Part shown: positions 38,920 to 53,690 of the stretch, one piece after another
Layout of the letters: each line of letters opens with the position of its first letter
Numbering within the stretch: position 1 is the stretch's first letter
DNA from: Oreohelix idahoensis
Taxonomy: Eukaryota; Mollusca; Gastropoda; Stylommatophora; Oreohelicidae
Direction of reading: 5' to 3'
Length of the DNA: 64,000 bases
Assembly: GCA_024509875.1 (NCBI GenBank)
Contig: JAMPIV010021215.1
Coordinates: 310,001-374,000, forward strand
Program-made: the position numbers and the translations under genes
The notes under the pieces: generated by a model
The model's input: the letters and a program-made list of their open reading frames with translations, nothing else
Told to the model about the DNA's origin: nothing
Database searches by the model: none

Positions 38920-41280
38920 CCTACAAGGAATTCCGTTAGTGAACAGAAAGTCGTTTGATGTCGGTCAAAGCTCCAGACAAGAACCTCTGAAAGACCGACA
39001 TGAAGTCTTTTATCTTGAAACCCCTAGATTCTGAATTTTTGTCTCACACAGGAGTGCGGAAAATTTAATGATATATATACTACTGTTTCTATAACCCATC
39101 TATCAGTCGTCACTCAGAATTTGAGAAGAATCTAGCGCGCAGCCTTAAACCATTTCTATTGGATTATTGGTTAAAAAGTGATTCGTGGAGATTTTTATTC
39201 TGGATTTTCTGGTAAATAGTGCTAAGTGTTAGAAGTGTTTTACAGTGATAGCATTTAAAGTTAAACACTTAAATACTTAAAACATACAGTTAAATACTGC
39301 AGTTGGATCTTTTTCTTGCTAGTAAGGCATATTAAATAAAATAACGCGTAGCGATTTCCATAACCAGATATTCAATTAAAATGTTAGACCACGTTCCCGA
39401 CCGCTACCTAGCTGAAACGAGACGGTAATTTGTGTTTGCAGTGTAGATGGTTAACCAGACCGAACTTAGAGGTGTTAGAACGACTGACAATGGGAGGACA
39501 GAATACGGTTTATATTTCATTTTTTTAATTATTGTTATTATAGCGTCTATAATTTTGTAAATGCCATACGACAAATTAACAGACACCGACAGTTTACTAG
39601 ATACTAAATGATAGGTAATAATTTGTACGTGGCGCATTGTGATAAGAAAAAAATAAATAACACACTGTGCGTGTGACTGCCAGCTGCGAGAAGGGGCAGA
39701 AGAGTCTTCATTGACTCAGTCTGACCCACCTCCGCGGCCAGCGGTGTCTGTGTGTAAGGCGTAGGGGAAAACACAGTGTATCTTTTAAATTCGTCAGGAT
39801 TTGACAGAGCGGAGAGACTATCGTGTCCCCGTCTATGCATATTTATATTTACATAGAGTGGTAGCATTTTCCCATAAAATGTTTCTTGTATTTTAGCAGA
39901 CCTGATCCCAAGTGGACAAACTAGCGGTCTTTTCTTTTTCTTTTCCATTTCCATGGTTAAGCGTGTACAAGCCGAGATACTGTATGACTATATCTTATAA
40001 TACTGGACTTACCAAATCCAGGATACTATTTTATCAGCCAACAGTGGCGTATACCTGAAACATTATTGTTATTTTCCCCAACACCTGACAGTTGTAATCC
40101 AAGTGGAGTACTAAAATATACACTGTGCAGGACTGACACTCTGACAAAGAGTCGACCGATAGAAAATCCATCACCATCATTTGTAACAACCGGATTTTTC
40201 CAGATTTTCTAGAAGTGTTCCCCTCTCTTAAAACGGTAAACACCAAGGATCCTCACATATTCAATATTTGTAGTAAACCCTATATATATCCAAATAGACG
40301 TTCCAGCCAAGCGGGAAACAAGACTGTTTTCCCCGCCCGCCCTCAACACTGCAAGAGTTGTCACAATGAAATTATTAAGTTGTAGTTCCTGTATCTAGAA
40401 TCACATTCCCCTGTGCACCCATCGGAGGAACAGTGCTAGTTTTTTTAGAACAGTGAAGACCCCCCCCCCCCCCTTTATGACTCATATCGTCACTAGGATT
40501 TTTCGTGGAAGTAAACTTATTTGGCGTTCACCTCATTAGTTTTTTGGGATGAACTGGGCCCAATTTGTATCCCCGACAGCTGGGATGATACATTAGTCAA
40601 CAGAAACAGTAGGGATTATGTTCATGAAATAAATTTACCAAGGGAAGAAATACAAAATAGGTAAGAGTGTGAGAGGTGGCCACATGAATGAGAGAGCGTG
40701 TGTTGATTTTATTGTTGCTGGAAATTATCTATTAATCTTTGGTGGTTTGATTTGATTCTGTTTACTTTACTTGGTCTTTTATTGTACCAATATTGTTATT
40801 CTGTAAACCTAGTGCTAACCTTCAACCTTTGGGTAAATATTTTCTTTGGGTTATTTTTCCTATACGGTGAAGGCGCACCATTCTTCTTTATTTCCTCTAT
40901 ATGTAAATGCTTTTCTTGATACTCTTTGGGTAACTTGATGTTGTAAAAACAGTTTAGTGATAATAAACATCAAGAAAACTTAACTTTGTGTGTTGGTCAG
41001 ACCCATACCCATTTATTCTTAGTTTTTCACGTTTGTGTGTCATTGTTGTCACATATTGTTGGGTGCGTGTAGAGTAACCTGTTCTTTCATTAGACAGGGA
41101 GGCAAAGACTGTCTTATAATAAAGCATAGTTGTATGGATAGGCTGGAGGAGAGAAACCTACTCACTCCAGAGACATATCTTTCCCTTAACCTACCACCTG
41201 TGAAATCTATTTTCCATACATTCTCGTGTATCTGTCAATCTTTACTCTTTACTTAGACTGGGCCCAATAAACCAAGTAAC
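38920..41280. other. No recognisable gene
   Basis: About 2.4 kb without a supported coding region or match to the other repeats. Small features: a C-run at 40460-40473 and AATAAA-like signals near 40962 and 41269. ORFs here are short and unlike any family I know. Confidence 0.35.
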
Positions 41281-41282
41281 CT

Positions 41283-42190
41283 ACCGTACGACAAGCTCGA
41301 AGTATTTGGGAAACTTTAAAACTTAAAAAAAGTAAGCCCAAATTTATAAATAGAAGACTGGAGTCCTAAAGAATTGGATCATCCGTCATAAGAGAATATT
41401 TCCAGACCAAGTGCTTCGCAGATTCACCCGTCATAAGAGGGATTCAAAATTTCTAGGCCAAGTGATTCCAGAGCATTTAACCTAAATTGCTCGTGTCCAT
41501 TCTAATCTGTGCGAGGAGATCGTAGATTCCCAAATTTTTGGGGTAAGTGCAACATTTATTTTACAAATGTGAATTTGACTTGTTTTTCTTGCTAGGTGGT
41601 TAATATGAGGCTGGCAACCTCAACATATGAAAATACTTTATTCATGAACCACTGCAGCAAGTGTTAGTGATTGTTTCTTGCTAGTCATGCGGAAAACCGA
41701 CAGCAGAGGTGACCCCAGACTCCGAATTGAGCAGTAATGAGTGATGATTACATCACAGGTACCTGAAGTGTATAGTATCATTTTGTGAGATCTATGTACT
41801 TTGTTAATTGTAATTCAGGCTCGCCATTATTCGCGCTATCCAAACACATTTTCCTACTTTAATACCCAGAAGAGTACTGGTGATTTTTAATCATCTTCCT
41901 TGAGCTACGCAGTGTACTCAAGAATTTAATTCTTCTGAGAGATTAACCTTGGTGGGTGGACAGCGAGAGGATGTGCCTGTTAAGCTTCCAACTCAGTGTA
42001 CTTAGCAGAGGCATTTGTTCTTTCTATTTTGTCTTAAAAGTTAGTGGTTACAAGCTTTCAGACGGTTTGAAGTACTAACGTTTCTACACCGCTAGTGTGA
42101 GAGAACAGCATCAACACTGACCGCCTACATTGGACGAATGTGGAAAAGTGTACTCATCACACACAGCTGTTCTCGTAATGCCATGTAATT
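41283..42190. repeat. Dispersed repeat X, copy X3
   Basis: Collinear with 50975-52200: two minisatellite units (ATCCGTCATAAGAG ... CCAAGTGCTTCG; 41390-41475), then GGGGTAAGTGCAACATTTATTTTAC, GAGGCTGGCAACCTC, CATGCGGAAAACCGACAGCAG, GTGAGATCTATGTACTTTGTT and CACTGACCGCCTACATTGGACGA. No shared open frame. Confidence 0.75.
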
Positions 42191-42196
42191 CTCTAA

Positions 42197-42368
42197 GAAA
42201 ATTCCTAGCAGTAAGAAACTTCTAAGACTGCAACTTGGAATGGACTATTTTAGAACAGAAGAACCTTACTGTGCAGAGCGTTTAGAGGAAAGTAATATAG
42301 AGCATTTCCTTCTAAAGTGTAAAAAGTAAGAACAGACAAAATCAGTATCAGATTATTTGCAGGCATAC
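42197..42368 (+). pseudogene. LINE-D tail, first part
   Basis: Reads KIPSSKKLLRLQLGMDYFRT, then EEPYC...NIEHFLLKCKK, close to LINE-D at 3285-3600 (KIPSNKKLLRLQLGKGYFRI). The first zinc-ligand pair is degraded (CAGC to CAER). It is interrupted by LINE-E. Confidence 0.75.
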
Positions 42369-42925
42369 TAGAATTGCTTTGGCAGCTAGCGCCTTCAACA
42401 GATTATCTAACATTTGGAAATTACGATCATTGAATATACATACCAAGCTTCGTCTGTTTAATTCAAATGTTATCTCAGTGTTAACATACGGCTGTGAGAG
42501 TTGGAAAATAACAAAATCATTGGAGAACAAGCTGAATACATTCGAGAACAAATGTCTTAGAAAACTCATGAACATCAGTTGGAAAGAATTCAAGACTAAT
42601 CGACAAATAAGAGAAGACTCTAGGCAAAAATATGTCTCCGACTATATAAGGAAAAGACGATGGTCATATATCGGTCATGTCCTACGAATGCAAAACAACA
42701 GAATACCACTACAGGCGCTCACTTGGGTTCCTGAGGGTAAGCGGAAAAAAGGAAGACCAAAAGAAACACTCAGAAGAACAATAATAAGAGAAGGAAGAAC
42801 GTTGGGCCTAAATAATGTGCAAGAGCTAAGAGGAGTGGCGTCACAACGAACAACCTGGAGAGCACTGGTTTCTGCCTTATGCGCCGTGTTTGGCGCTTAA
42901 AGAATTTATTATTATTATTATTATG
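42369..42925 (+). mobile_element. LINE-E C-terminal fragment inserted in LINE-D
   Basis: An open stretch of about 173 codons: SNIWKLRSLNIHTKLRLFNS, VLTYGCESWKITKSLENKLN, FENKCLRKLMNISWKEFKTN, RRWSYIGHVLRMQNNRIPLQ, then GKRKKGRPKETLRRTIIREG and a stop, followed by an (ATT)n tail at 42907-42925. This is the standard C-terminal region after the RT of a LINE: CESW block, IGHVLR block and GRP block. Only this 3' part inserted. It lies exactly between two pieces of LINE-D. Confidence 0.8.
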
Positions 42926-43027
42926 TGATTCGCCCATAACTGTAGAACAGGTGTTGAGAATAGATAGACCTAGAGAACTGCACAGTATAGTTAAACAGCA
43001 TGTAACACGAACAAAAATTAACATATG
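42926..43027 (+). pseudogene. LINE-D tail, second part
   Basis: Resumes LINE-D: SPITVEQVLRIDRPRELHSI, VKQHVTRTKINI and a stop, matching the end of the copy at 3285 (INIEEVLRIDRPRELHNIVKQ). Confidence 0.75.
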
Positions 43028-43179
43028 AGGATCAGTGATGGTGTGATGGGAAAGTGAGACCTTGGAGAGGTTCTTGTAATGCTAACTGATGGCGGATGAT
43101 TGGTGGATTGGGTGTCATCCCGGACACCCCAGGCTTTCTCACCCTTCTCCCCCATATTAACAACAAGGCAATTGTGAGA

Positions 43180-43430
43180 GAAATCTTTTTGTTTGGCCGT
43201 CTTTTGTTTGTCTTTTATGGTTATACATTATCACAATTTTACATTTTTAATTTACTCTTTTTGGACTGAGTGGAGTGAGTAGATGATACTATGTTTTGAT
43301 ATCAGAAATCAAAATTAGTATCTTGAATTAACGATACCGGTACCATACTGTATATCCTAATTATAACTCATCAAGGGTTGAACAGGATAACGATTCTTTA
43401 TGAAAAAAATCTAACGGGCGATCAATAATT
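43180..43430 (+). repeat. Repeat Y, second copy, uninterrupted
   Basis: Same order as 10343-10491 plus 13224-13325. It contains TTTTTGGACTGAG, a TCAGAAATCAAAATTAGTAT stretch, the short motif on the minus strand (43351-43389) and TTCTTTATGAAAAAAATCTAAC. It shows what repeat Y looks like without hAT-2. Confidence 0.5.
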
Positions 43431-43734
43431 GTCCTTAGTATTTCTTCCTTACCCATATCCACTATCGGTGCTCTCAAAGCTATATATATATATATACTCT
43501 ACATTTTGGGGGAATCAACTTAGCTTTTTGCCTAGTGCACCAAATTTCATGTTTGCCTAGGGCACCAAATACCAAATATCCTAGCATCGGCCCTGGTCGC
43601 AGCTGAAAAAACTAATGTGTATACCATAAATAGTTTGCACCACACACTGTCATCTGAAGGTAGGGACCTCACTGGTATTTGTCTTCTTCTATCCACCAGG
43701 TCTACAATGTCATATAATTTAAGTACCGGTATTT

Positions 43735-43985
43735 CTGTTCTGCGGATGCACCCACTTATGAAAGCTTACACCTTCCTGGTTGTTATTTTTGTTGCCCTCT
43801 ATGTTTCAAATCCATATATAGGACAGCTTTCACATTTGAGCTGCAGATTCAGATATTTGTTGCGGATTTGATTTCTTTACATTTCCATATATTTCATAAT
43901 AAAATAAAAGCCCCTCTTTGCTTTTGAATTCTTATTCTGATATTAGTATATGTTTATCCAACTTTGCCTATACTGTAACAAGATG
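43735..43985 (-). pseudogene. LINE-B fragment
   Basis: An antisense piece matching 54340-54590 in order (the region of the LINE-B SNVKSVLLYGSETWR and KIRIQKARRTFIALGN blocks) but strongly diverged. It ends directly at the (TA)n tract. Confidence 0.55.
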
Positions 43986-43987
43986 TG

Positions 43988-45246
<1,259 letters not shown>

Positions 45247-45291
45247 GAAATATTTCTTTGGTACTTGGCCCGCTGGTTTGGTGTGTATGTG
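45247..45291 (+). repeat. 45-bp island between TA tracts, copy 2
   Basis: Same as 44113-44157 except C to T near the end, flanked by short TA tracts. Confidence 0.85.
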
Positions 45292-45305
45292 TATATATAT
45301 ATATG

Positions 45306-46049
45306 CCCTCCTATATTTTTATTTGCATTCCACTAAACATATTACCTTTGTTTTTTGGGGTTTTTTAAAAAAGTGAATCATAAACATTTTTTTCCCTCAT
45401 GAAAAATAGTGCATAAAATTCCCTGGCGTCTTCGATCTGAATGCGTTTCACATCACGGAAATCCTACAACAACAAGGGCTTACAGCAGTCAATGCGACGC
45501 ACTTGGCTCAACAACGCAAACTTCAGCTCTACACTACGGTTCACGGCAAGAATGAGCAAATAAGTCCAGTCTTGGTTCATCACATGATGAAGAAAATATA
45601 GCACACATAAAAATGTGCATCATGGGAAAAAAATAAGTTACTAAAGTGTATAAGGAGATGAGGAGGACTTCAGTAAGACATGGTGAAGGGTGATTTTAAA
45701 AAATGGAAGGAAAGGGTAATGCGTCTTACTAGGACAAAAGACAAAGACAATTGCCTATATTATTAAATGAATAGGCCCTACTTGCTACTAAACAAGCCTA
45801 CGTTGCAACAACAAGGATTTTGTCAGGGAAAGGAAAGAAAACGACAGCTAAGTGAGTAATGTGAGAGTTGAGAAATAATACCGGCGATATAAATGGCCGA
45901 AAGACAGTTCAATAAAACAATTTTAAAAAAAAAAGAAGCTATTATAGGAATCTAATGAAGAAGGAACACAATTAAAGCCCTGTGAGAAATTAGCGGACAG
46001 TGCAAAAATGGTGGAAAGGTATAGAAACTATATTATAAAAAAAAAAAAC
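45306..46049. other. No recognisable gene
   Basis: AT-rich with several A-runs. No supported feature. Confidence 0.35.
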
Positions 46050-46355
46050 GGTACGACAGGATCACCAATCTGGAACTGATCACAATAATCAGACAAGTGC
46101 CAGTGGAGCAAGAGATTAGGAGACGTTGACGATGGATATGACACACGTTGAGGAAACCTGATGATAGTATTACCAGGCAGTCCTTGTTCTGGAATCCCCA
46201 AGGCTGACCCAAAACACATGGCGAAGAGAAGGGAGACGGGAATTAAAATGATCAGGGAGACAGCAGTTGGCACGCGATAGGACTTGGTCTGCGTTTGTTA
46301 AAGAGCCCCAGGCCCCTTCAGCAGCTGAAGGGTAATGAATGAATGAATACGACAT
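46050..46355 (+). pseudogene. LINE-B 3' tail, 5'-truncated
   Basis: Reads ITIIRQVPVEQEIRRR, then HTLRKPDDSITRQSLFWNPQ across one frameshift, followed by decayed sequence and a (TGAA)n end at 46336-46350. Matches the end of LINE-B at 54004-54300. Confidence 0.7.
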
Positions 46356-46359
46356 GTTC

Positions 46360-47880
46360 ATGAGAGATTAGAAAAAAGGCCTCCATAGTAGATAAACGGA
46401 TGACCACATAGCAACAATGATTCAAGAAGCGAAAGTAACAGATAACATCTAATTAAATTATCATATTAGCAAACACCTTCTAACAACATTGAAAAGTCAT
46501 GTGCACGTGTCACAGCGCGGTGTTACTCTCTTGCTCTCGATATTATTTCTCATGGTACTTCGCGTTAACTTTAGTAGGCCGTTGTGTTATTTTGGGATCG
46601 TATAGTGGTGAGCAATACTCTGGACAGGGATGGGGGTGGAGTCATATTGTTTATGGACGAGATACTTCGTCAATGTTTAGGCTTCACCACTGATTTGTTA
46701 TTTTCCTAAGTTTTTTTCTTATACCCGTATGCGTAATTTTATTACTTTGTCCACTGAATCATTTTCCCTTAATAGTCCCTTGTTTTGGAAAGATTCACCT
46801 GTTCCGACGATCCTTCTTCGGGTAACTAATTTAACCAACTTAACACTGTAGCTAAACAAATGTCACTGGAACTCAAGGGCTCTTTCAACGAGTACAAACG
46901 CAAGTCTTACTCCGATCAACTCTATAATAATTTAATGGACCTTAGACACATCACTTATTGTCATCTCAATTCGATTTCTTTATAGGTTACTATCTTCCTA
47001 CCTTATCGTTACACTAGGAAAGTCAACTTAAAATATGACCGCTCGACCTTAACCTTCAGCTCAACCGTTTTACAAATCTCCTACCTCACTTTGTCCTTAT
47101 TCTCATGACCACTTTTCTCCACAGCATCATTAACCGCGTCCTTTCTTCCCACAAGAAATGAATGTTAAGGGTCCCCAAGTCAACTCTTCATGAAGATTCG
47201 CACGTTATTCTCTGAACTATTCTTCCTAATTTGAACGTGAACCGGTGGTTCCATCTTGACGACTCCCATCAACTCGATGTCGTTCATTTCAAGTTTGTAT
47301 AGACTTGCCGTATGGATTAAAACTCTGGGGTACTCACTTCTTTTACAAAAACCTTCTTCTTATTGGAAGCTACCATCTTCCTATCGGATGGTTCTCATTC
47401 TCTGGATCAGATGGTTCAGATTCAGACCGTAGCAGAGTTCTTCTGTTCTTTTTCGTGCATCTTGATGGAATTTCACTTGATAATCTTTTTTTGTGTCGCG
47501 TCATCGTTGTTCCCTATGACGTGGGGGTCTCGAATTTCGTTCTTTTCTCGCAACTCGCTTCGAGAGTACTCCTTTCCTTACACAGTCGGTCCAGTATTCT
47601 TCAATTTACGTCATTTTGACCCTTATGTCACTGCTCCTGTGACACACGCACGGTGTAACAGATGGGTCAGCAATTTTCTTCTTTTTTTTCGGACTGCAGC
47701 CGGAAAAAGGCGTGCCCCTCTGGTGGCGTTTATGAGTGTTAAACTTGAGAAGAACAAGGGAGAAAAGCTTTTTTCCCCCAAAAAGTATTTACTCAAGAGT
47801 AAATTCTAGAAATTTAATAAACCTCATCATCTGTAATACTTCCATTTAGAAGTACACCGCTGAATGATATCTGCAATTGG
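46360..47880. other. No recognisable gene
   Basis: 1.5 kb. Overlapping open stretches at 47305-47809 are not similar to any family I know and lack a conserved motif, so I do not call them genes. Confidence 0.35.
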
Positions 47881-47884
47881 TTTG

Positions 47885-48350
47885 ATATTTTACTTACCTT
47901 ACTTAGTCGTTCCTATTCTATCGTGAGGTGTAGAGGTTTGGAAGAGAGAGCGCCGTACTATCCTATCGGCTGTCTTCCTCCTGGCCTGGTTCAATTCTAG
48001 TCCTCGGTCCTTCAAATACTGTCTAATGTTGTCTTCCTAGCGGACCCTGGGTCGTCCTGGAGATCTGGATCCCTGGCTCTAAGTTTCCTATGCTTGTCGT
48101 GGTAGCCGATCTTCTCTCATTCTGCAGACATGGCCAAACCATCTTAGTTGGGACTGTTCTACTTGGGTCTGCAGGGGGTTGGGTTTTTAGGCTTTGAAGT
48201 ATCGTCTGGTTGCGGACCATGTCTCTTCTTGTTACTTCAATCACCTTCCTCTGATACCTCATTTCTGAGGTTTGGATCTGGCTTTTGTGGATTGTAGTCA
48301 TTGTCCATGACTCGCATCCATACGTCAAGATTGGGACATAGGTGGAGCGG
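47885..48350 (-). pseudogene. LINE-F C-terminal tail
   Basis: Minus strand: MTYGCESWTMTTIHKSQIQT, SEMRYQRKVIEVTRRDMVRN, LKTQPPADPSRTVPTKMVWP, then in other frames a GRP-type basic block and a LNQARRKTADRI-like end. This is the typical CESWT, MRYLRKV, TRRDxxRN order of a LINE C-terminus. Frameshifted and truncated. Confidence 0.7.
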
Positions 48351-48559
48351 TATAGTTTGATATTTTAAGACAATTATTTACAAAACTCACTACAATCAAC
48401 GCGATACATGATGCTGTTTCTCTCGGGAAAAATTTTTCTAAATGAGACTCTATGCTAAAAATGCATACTATTTTTTTTGTAAATAAATAAGTAAATAAAT
48501 GAATAAAGGCAATTAACATGTTCTCGTTGGACATAACGGATGGCACCAGATAACAGAAA

Positions 48560-48665
48560 AGAAAATATAAGGGATATATACAGGGAATCGAACCTAGGAC
48601 CAACCACATGGCGCTATCGCCTTCTGTGACAGTACATTGTGAAAGGACGCTCAGCCAATTTTGCA
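48560..48665 (-). repeat. tRNA-like RNA polymerase III promoter, SINE or tRNA relic
   Basis: The minus strand has a perfect B box GGTTCGATTCC (48585-48595 on plus as GGAATCGAACC) and, about 50 bases upstream, TTGGCTGAGCGTC resembling an A box. The segment does not fold into a clean cloverleaf by eye. It is likely the head of an old SINE. Confidence 0.45.
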
Positions 48666-48669
48666 ACTC

Positions 48670-50137
48670 AAAAAAAGTGCATCATTGGTTGAGGTCATTC
48701 TCACGAACACCCACTCAACTTTGGTATATAGGACCCGTGGACGACCAAGAGAATTTAAAGACGCAATAAAATTATTTATGTATACTATTTTTTGGCATGG
48801 TCTACCAAGTTTGGATAAAAGCCAGCTTCCAAAAAAAAAAAAAAAAATATCCAGCCAAAAACCACCTTCTGAGTTTATCTGATAAGCTGTTCGGCTAAAC
48901 ATGTGCGGGCTCTTTTAACCTCTGCTTTGCAGGTGTGAGACGGTACTGTACTAGGTTACAGAGTGCCTTCTCGGGGCATTAATGCACTCAATTCATAGCT
49001 GTGGAATTTTAATCGCCCGTGCAGTTCCATTTACAGATCTTAGCCCACAGTATTAGAGTTTACTTAGATGGACGCTAATTTTAAGAGCTCCAGTGAACTG
49101 TCATGAGTGCTATTACGTGACGTCGAGCATACTATTAACGGCAACTGGCAGAGTATACAGCCTCTGGGAGCAACCGAGATAGATTCGCATAACAGTACGG
49201 TGATGTCGTAGTCAGTCGCAAGTCAAAGTCCTTAAAATTCACATTCACTCATCTAACGCTAAATTGTAGCCAAAACCAAAATCTGTCTGCCGTAGTCCGC
49301 AAGCCATTCTACCTTTGTCTATTTGAACACCACGAACCTTGGATTACCTTCATTGAACTTTGGATTGCCTTCATCAAGCTCTTGGATTACCTTCCTCAAG
49401 CCCAAGAACATTAATGAGAGATGTCGTATATAAAATCCAATAAAAGTTTAGGGATACTCATATATACCGAAATACGCATACGATTCTGGGCAGTATCAAT
49501 GATGGTAATATGCCTTGACCTGGTTTTAATGGCATTTGCAGCATGTCAAATTACTTCACAATTAATGTTGTTAAATTTAACTTCTTTTTATTCATCAATT
49601 CTCCGTTCTGATAACTGTTGTGAATTTCCATAGTTAAAATAAATAAATTTACATTTTCAAATTTACAATCAAATCGAGTTAGCCTTGGTAGATTGTAAAT
49701 TCTGTCCTGACTACCTTCTGCATCTGACCTTCACTGTTAGACTGACTATTAATGTGAACGACAGAGTGCGTGATTGTACAGTGAAAGTATATAATAACCA
49801 GAATACAAGAGGGGAAAAACAGTTCTTACTCTAGCCTGGGTCTACTGTTTATCTCATTTAGTCAACGCTGTCTCACTTCAGTGAACACACTCATCTCATC
49901 TCATACTCTACCTCATCTACCATTCGGTGTAGAGGTGTCCTTGGAGCGCAATGGCTTCAGGGAGAACATGCAACCAAATATTAAGACAAACAGGTGATTG
50001 GCCTGTTGTTTCAGTAAACACTGCCGCCCTTAATCCATTTGCGCTAGACAAGAATCCCTTCCTTTCACTTCTCCTCCATGTGACATCTACAACATTTATA
50101 TAAATCCCAGCTTCCAAAATATACTGATGGTAAAAGT
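48670..50137. other. No recognisable gene; short tandem repeat
   Basis: Only a three-unit repeat of CTTGGATTACCTTCAT type at about 49330-49400 stands out. A poly(A) run lies at 48833-48847. Confidence 0.4.
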
Positions 50138-51096
50138 TGTGATGAAATCAGTTGTGCATTTTTATAACTCTTATCCACTCCGGCAGTATCACTTCATTTC
50201 TTTTCATTATCGTCTTATTATTTGGCATAATTTTTGCCCTAAATTCTTTTTGCTGCAACAACTCCCAGACGTATTTACGTTCCGCCAGGTGAACTGTAGT
50301 ATTATCGAGGGTAATTAGACCGATCAACGGATAATACTCTTTGTATTAGCCACCTTTGTTAGAAACGGCATGGGTGATCCCATGTGGTCCCGACACCTCT
50401 TAGACACAATACGACCAGGCAGGGTATAGAAAGAAAACCACATTGTTTGTCTAAGCTGCCGGCGATCCTTTTGTTTGACTGTCTGGAGAAGGCACGAAAA
50501 ACACGGGCGATAATGAGGTAGCTTCCGCTTAAGCCATTCCTAGGTAATTATCACGGTTAATCTGTCTGAGAAGACGATATGGGCGGAAGGTAGCATCTGG
50601 GCAGAATTAGTTCACATATTTGTCGGTGAGTGTTGCATAAAGATGCCGGCGGAAATATTACGGCTTATTATAAAGAGGTCACGCGTTGGAATATTAAATT
50701 TAATATTTTAAAACACGCGGGGGATAATTTGAATTAAAACACCCCAACCCAGCGCTAAAGAGCTTACCATTGATTTGATTTGAGAAGCCGGAATATACAC
50801 TGAATTTCATTGGAAAATTCGGCGGAAGCACAATCTGTGATTTGAACTGGAAACTGAAAATAAAATCTAGCGAAATCAGAGACAGATCGGAGACTGCATC
50901 GCAACGTCAAATTAGCAACTCCCTAAAGCCAGAGAAAGAAGGATCGGACCTAGAGTTCCATAATTATAAGTGACAGATCGAGTATTTGGGCAACTTTGGA
51001 ACTTACATGTAAACCCGCATATTTAATTACAAAGACTGTAAATTTAAGGGACCAAGACTTTAAATATTAAGAATGGAAACCTAGGGAATTGGATCA

Positions 51097-51283
51097 CCCG
51101 TCATAAGAGAATATTTCCAGACCAAGTGATTCGCAGAATACCCGTCATATGAGGAACCAAAACATTTCCCAGACCAAGTGATTCGCAGAACACCCGTCAT
51201 AAAAGGAATTAGAAACATGTCCCAGACCAAGTGATTCGCAGAACACCCGTCATAAGAGGAATTTCTCAGTCCAAGTGATTCGA
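51097..51283. repeat. Minisatellite in repeat X, 44-53 bp unit
   Basis: Four units starting CCCGTCATA at 51097, 51141, 51193 and 51246, each containing CCAAGTGATTCG. X3 has only two units. Confidence 0.9.
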
Positions 51284-51285
51284 AA

Positions 51286-51503
51286 TTCGCACAGTGGGCT
51301 GATCACCTGCTTGCCAACCAATCTGATTACGGAAACAACGATAGATTGTTTGGTCTGTTTCTGTTCCACAAAGACGCCACTAGGCGTGGTGGAAACAGCG
51401 ATAGATTGATCAATTTGTTGTTGCCCTAAGACGCCACTAGGCGTACTGGCCACATACTGCTTTGCCGGTTGGTGGCTAAGGATGGAAAAAGAAGAAGAAG
51501 AAG
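51286..51503 (+). mobile_element. SINE-A copy 2, inside repeat X
   Basis: Flanked by exact 13-bp duplications AAGTGATTCGAAA (51273-51285 and 51504-51516). Same head, same doubled GACGCCACTAGGCGT segment and (GAA)n end as the copy at 34378, with more substitutions. Confidence 0.92.
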
Positions 51504-52470
51504 AAGTGATTCGAAAGCATATAACCTAAATTGCTTGCGTCCATTCTAAACTGTGCGAGGAGATTGTATAACCCAATTGGGGTAAGCGTAACATTTATTT
51601 TACAAATGTGAATTTGACTTGTTTCTTGCTAAGTGGATATATATATATATACATATGAGGCTGGCAACCTCCACATATGAAAATAGTATATTCGTGAACC
51701 ACTTCAGCAAGCACTGGTGATTGTTTCTTGCTAGTCGTGCGGAAAACCGACAGCAGAGCTGACACCAGACTCCGAATGGAGCAGTAATGAGTGATGATTA
51801 CATTACATGTGCCTGAAGTATATAATATCATTTTGTGAGATCTATGTACTTTGTTAATTGTAATTCAGGCTCGTCATTATTCGCGCTGTCTACACACATT
51901 TTCCCAGTTTAATATCCAGAAGACTACTGGTGATTTTTAATCATCTTCCTTGAGCTACGCTGTGTACTCAAGAATTTAATTCTTCTGAGAGATTAACAGT
52001 GGTGGGTGGACAGTGAGACAATGCGCCTGTAAAGCTTCCAACTCAGTGTACTTAGCAGAGGCATTTGTCCTATCTATTTTTTCCAAAATTTCGTGGTTAG
52101 AAGCTATCAGACGGTTTGAAGTACTAACGTTACTACGCCGCTAGTGTGAGAGAAGAGCATGTACACTGACCGCCTACATTGGACGAGTTATGTGGAGAAG
52201 TGCACTCATCACCAAAAAGAAGTGACGGAAACCACGGCGACAGGACTCACCTAGAGTTAAGTTCTTGTAAAAAAGGCACCAGCAAACGGACTTTTATAAC
52301 TCCCCTATCAAGTCTCTATGAGGACTTTTATCTCAAACTCACCATAATTTCAACCTTATTTTAACGTTAAAACTAATTGACTATTAAATTTGTTACATGA
52401 TATTTTAAGACTAAACAATAATTGTTTATTCAGTACTAGAAGTACGAAAACAAACGCATGAGCAAGATTC

Positions 52471-52589
<119 letters not shown>

Positions 52590-52624
52590 CATCTAGAGAT
52601 ATATTTACATATATAGAGCCAATA

Positions 52625-52935
52625 ATTATAAAAGAATTTTGAAGGATTACACCAACGGGCTGTAACCAGTGCTTAATCCTTCACAAAAGGCGACGGATCA
52701 GATATAAGTTAACAATTGTTCAGCCCAATGCAACATTGTTCTTGATTTCTGAAAATATCTTGTGAACCTCCCTTGAGATAGAAGCGTCATTACCCTTCTA
52801 TCTACAACTCTGCCAAGAGTAATCTTGCGCGAAGGTAGACACATTTGACGACCCATTTTAGACACTCTTGAGTTTTGGCCACTGTTGGACCACTACTGCA
52901 AAGCAGGGGAGGCAATCCGTGACAAAAGTCTGACA
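52625..52935 (-). repeat. LINE-C 3' end, antisense
   Basis: The minus-strand sequence matches the terminal part of LINE-C at 60865-61085: CCCCTGCTTTGCAGTA, CCAACAGTGGCCAAAACTCA, GATTACTCTTGGCAGA, TAGATAGAAGGGTAATGAC. It lies to the right of repeat X copy X2. Confidence 0.75.

Positions 52936-53690
<755 letters not shown>

Noticed and set aside
39604..39954. 116-codon minus frame
   Set aside because: Low-complexity start (MEMEKKKKR) and no family resemblance.
47305..47809. Overlapping 104- and 148-codon frames
   Set aside because: No recognisable motif, no start context or splice support; could be chance in T-rich sequence.
48560..48665. Functional tRNA gene
   Set aside because: B box is perfect but no clean cloverleaf or acceptor stem is visible; kept only as a polymerase III-like relic.
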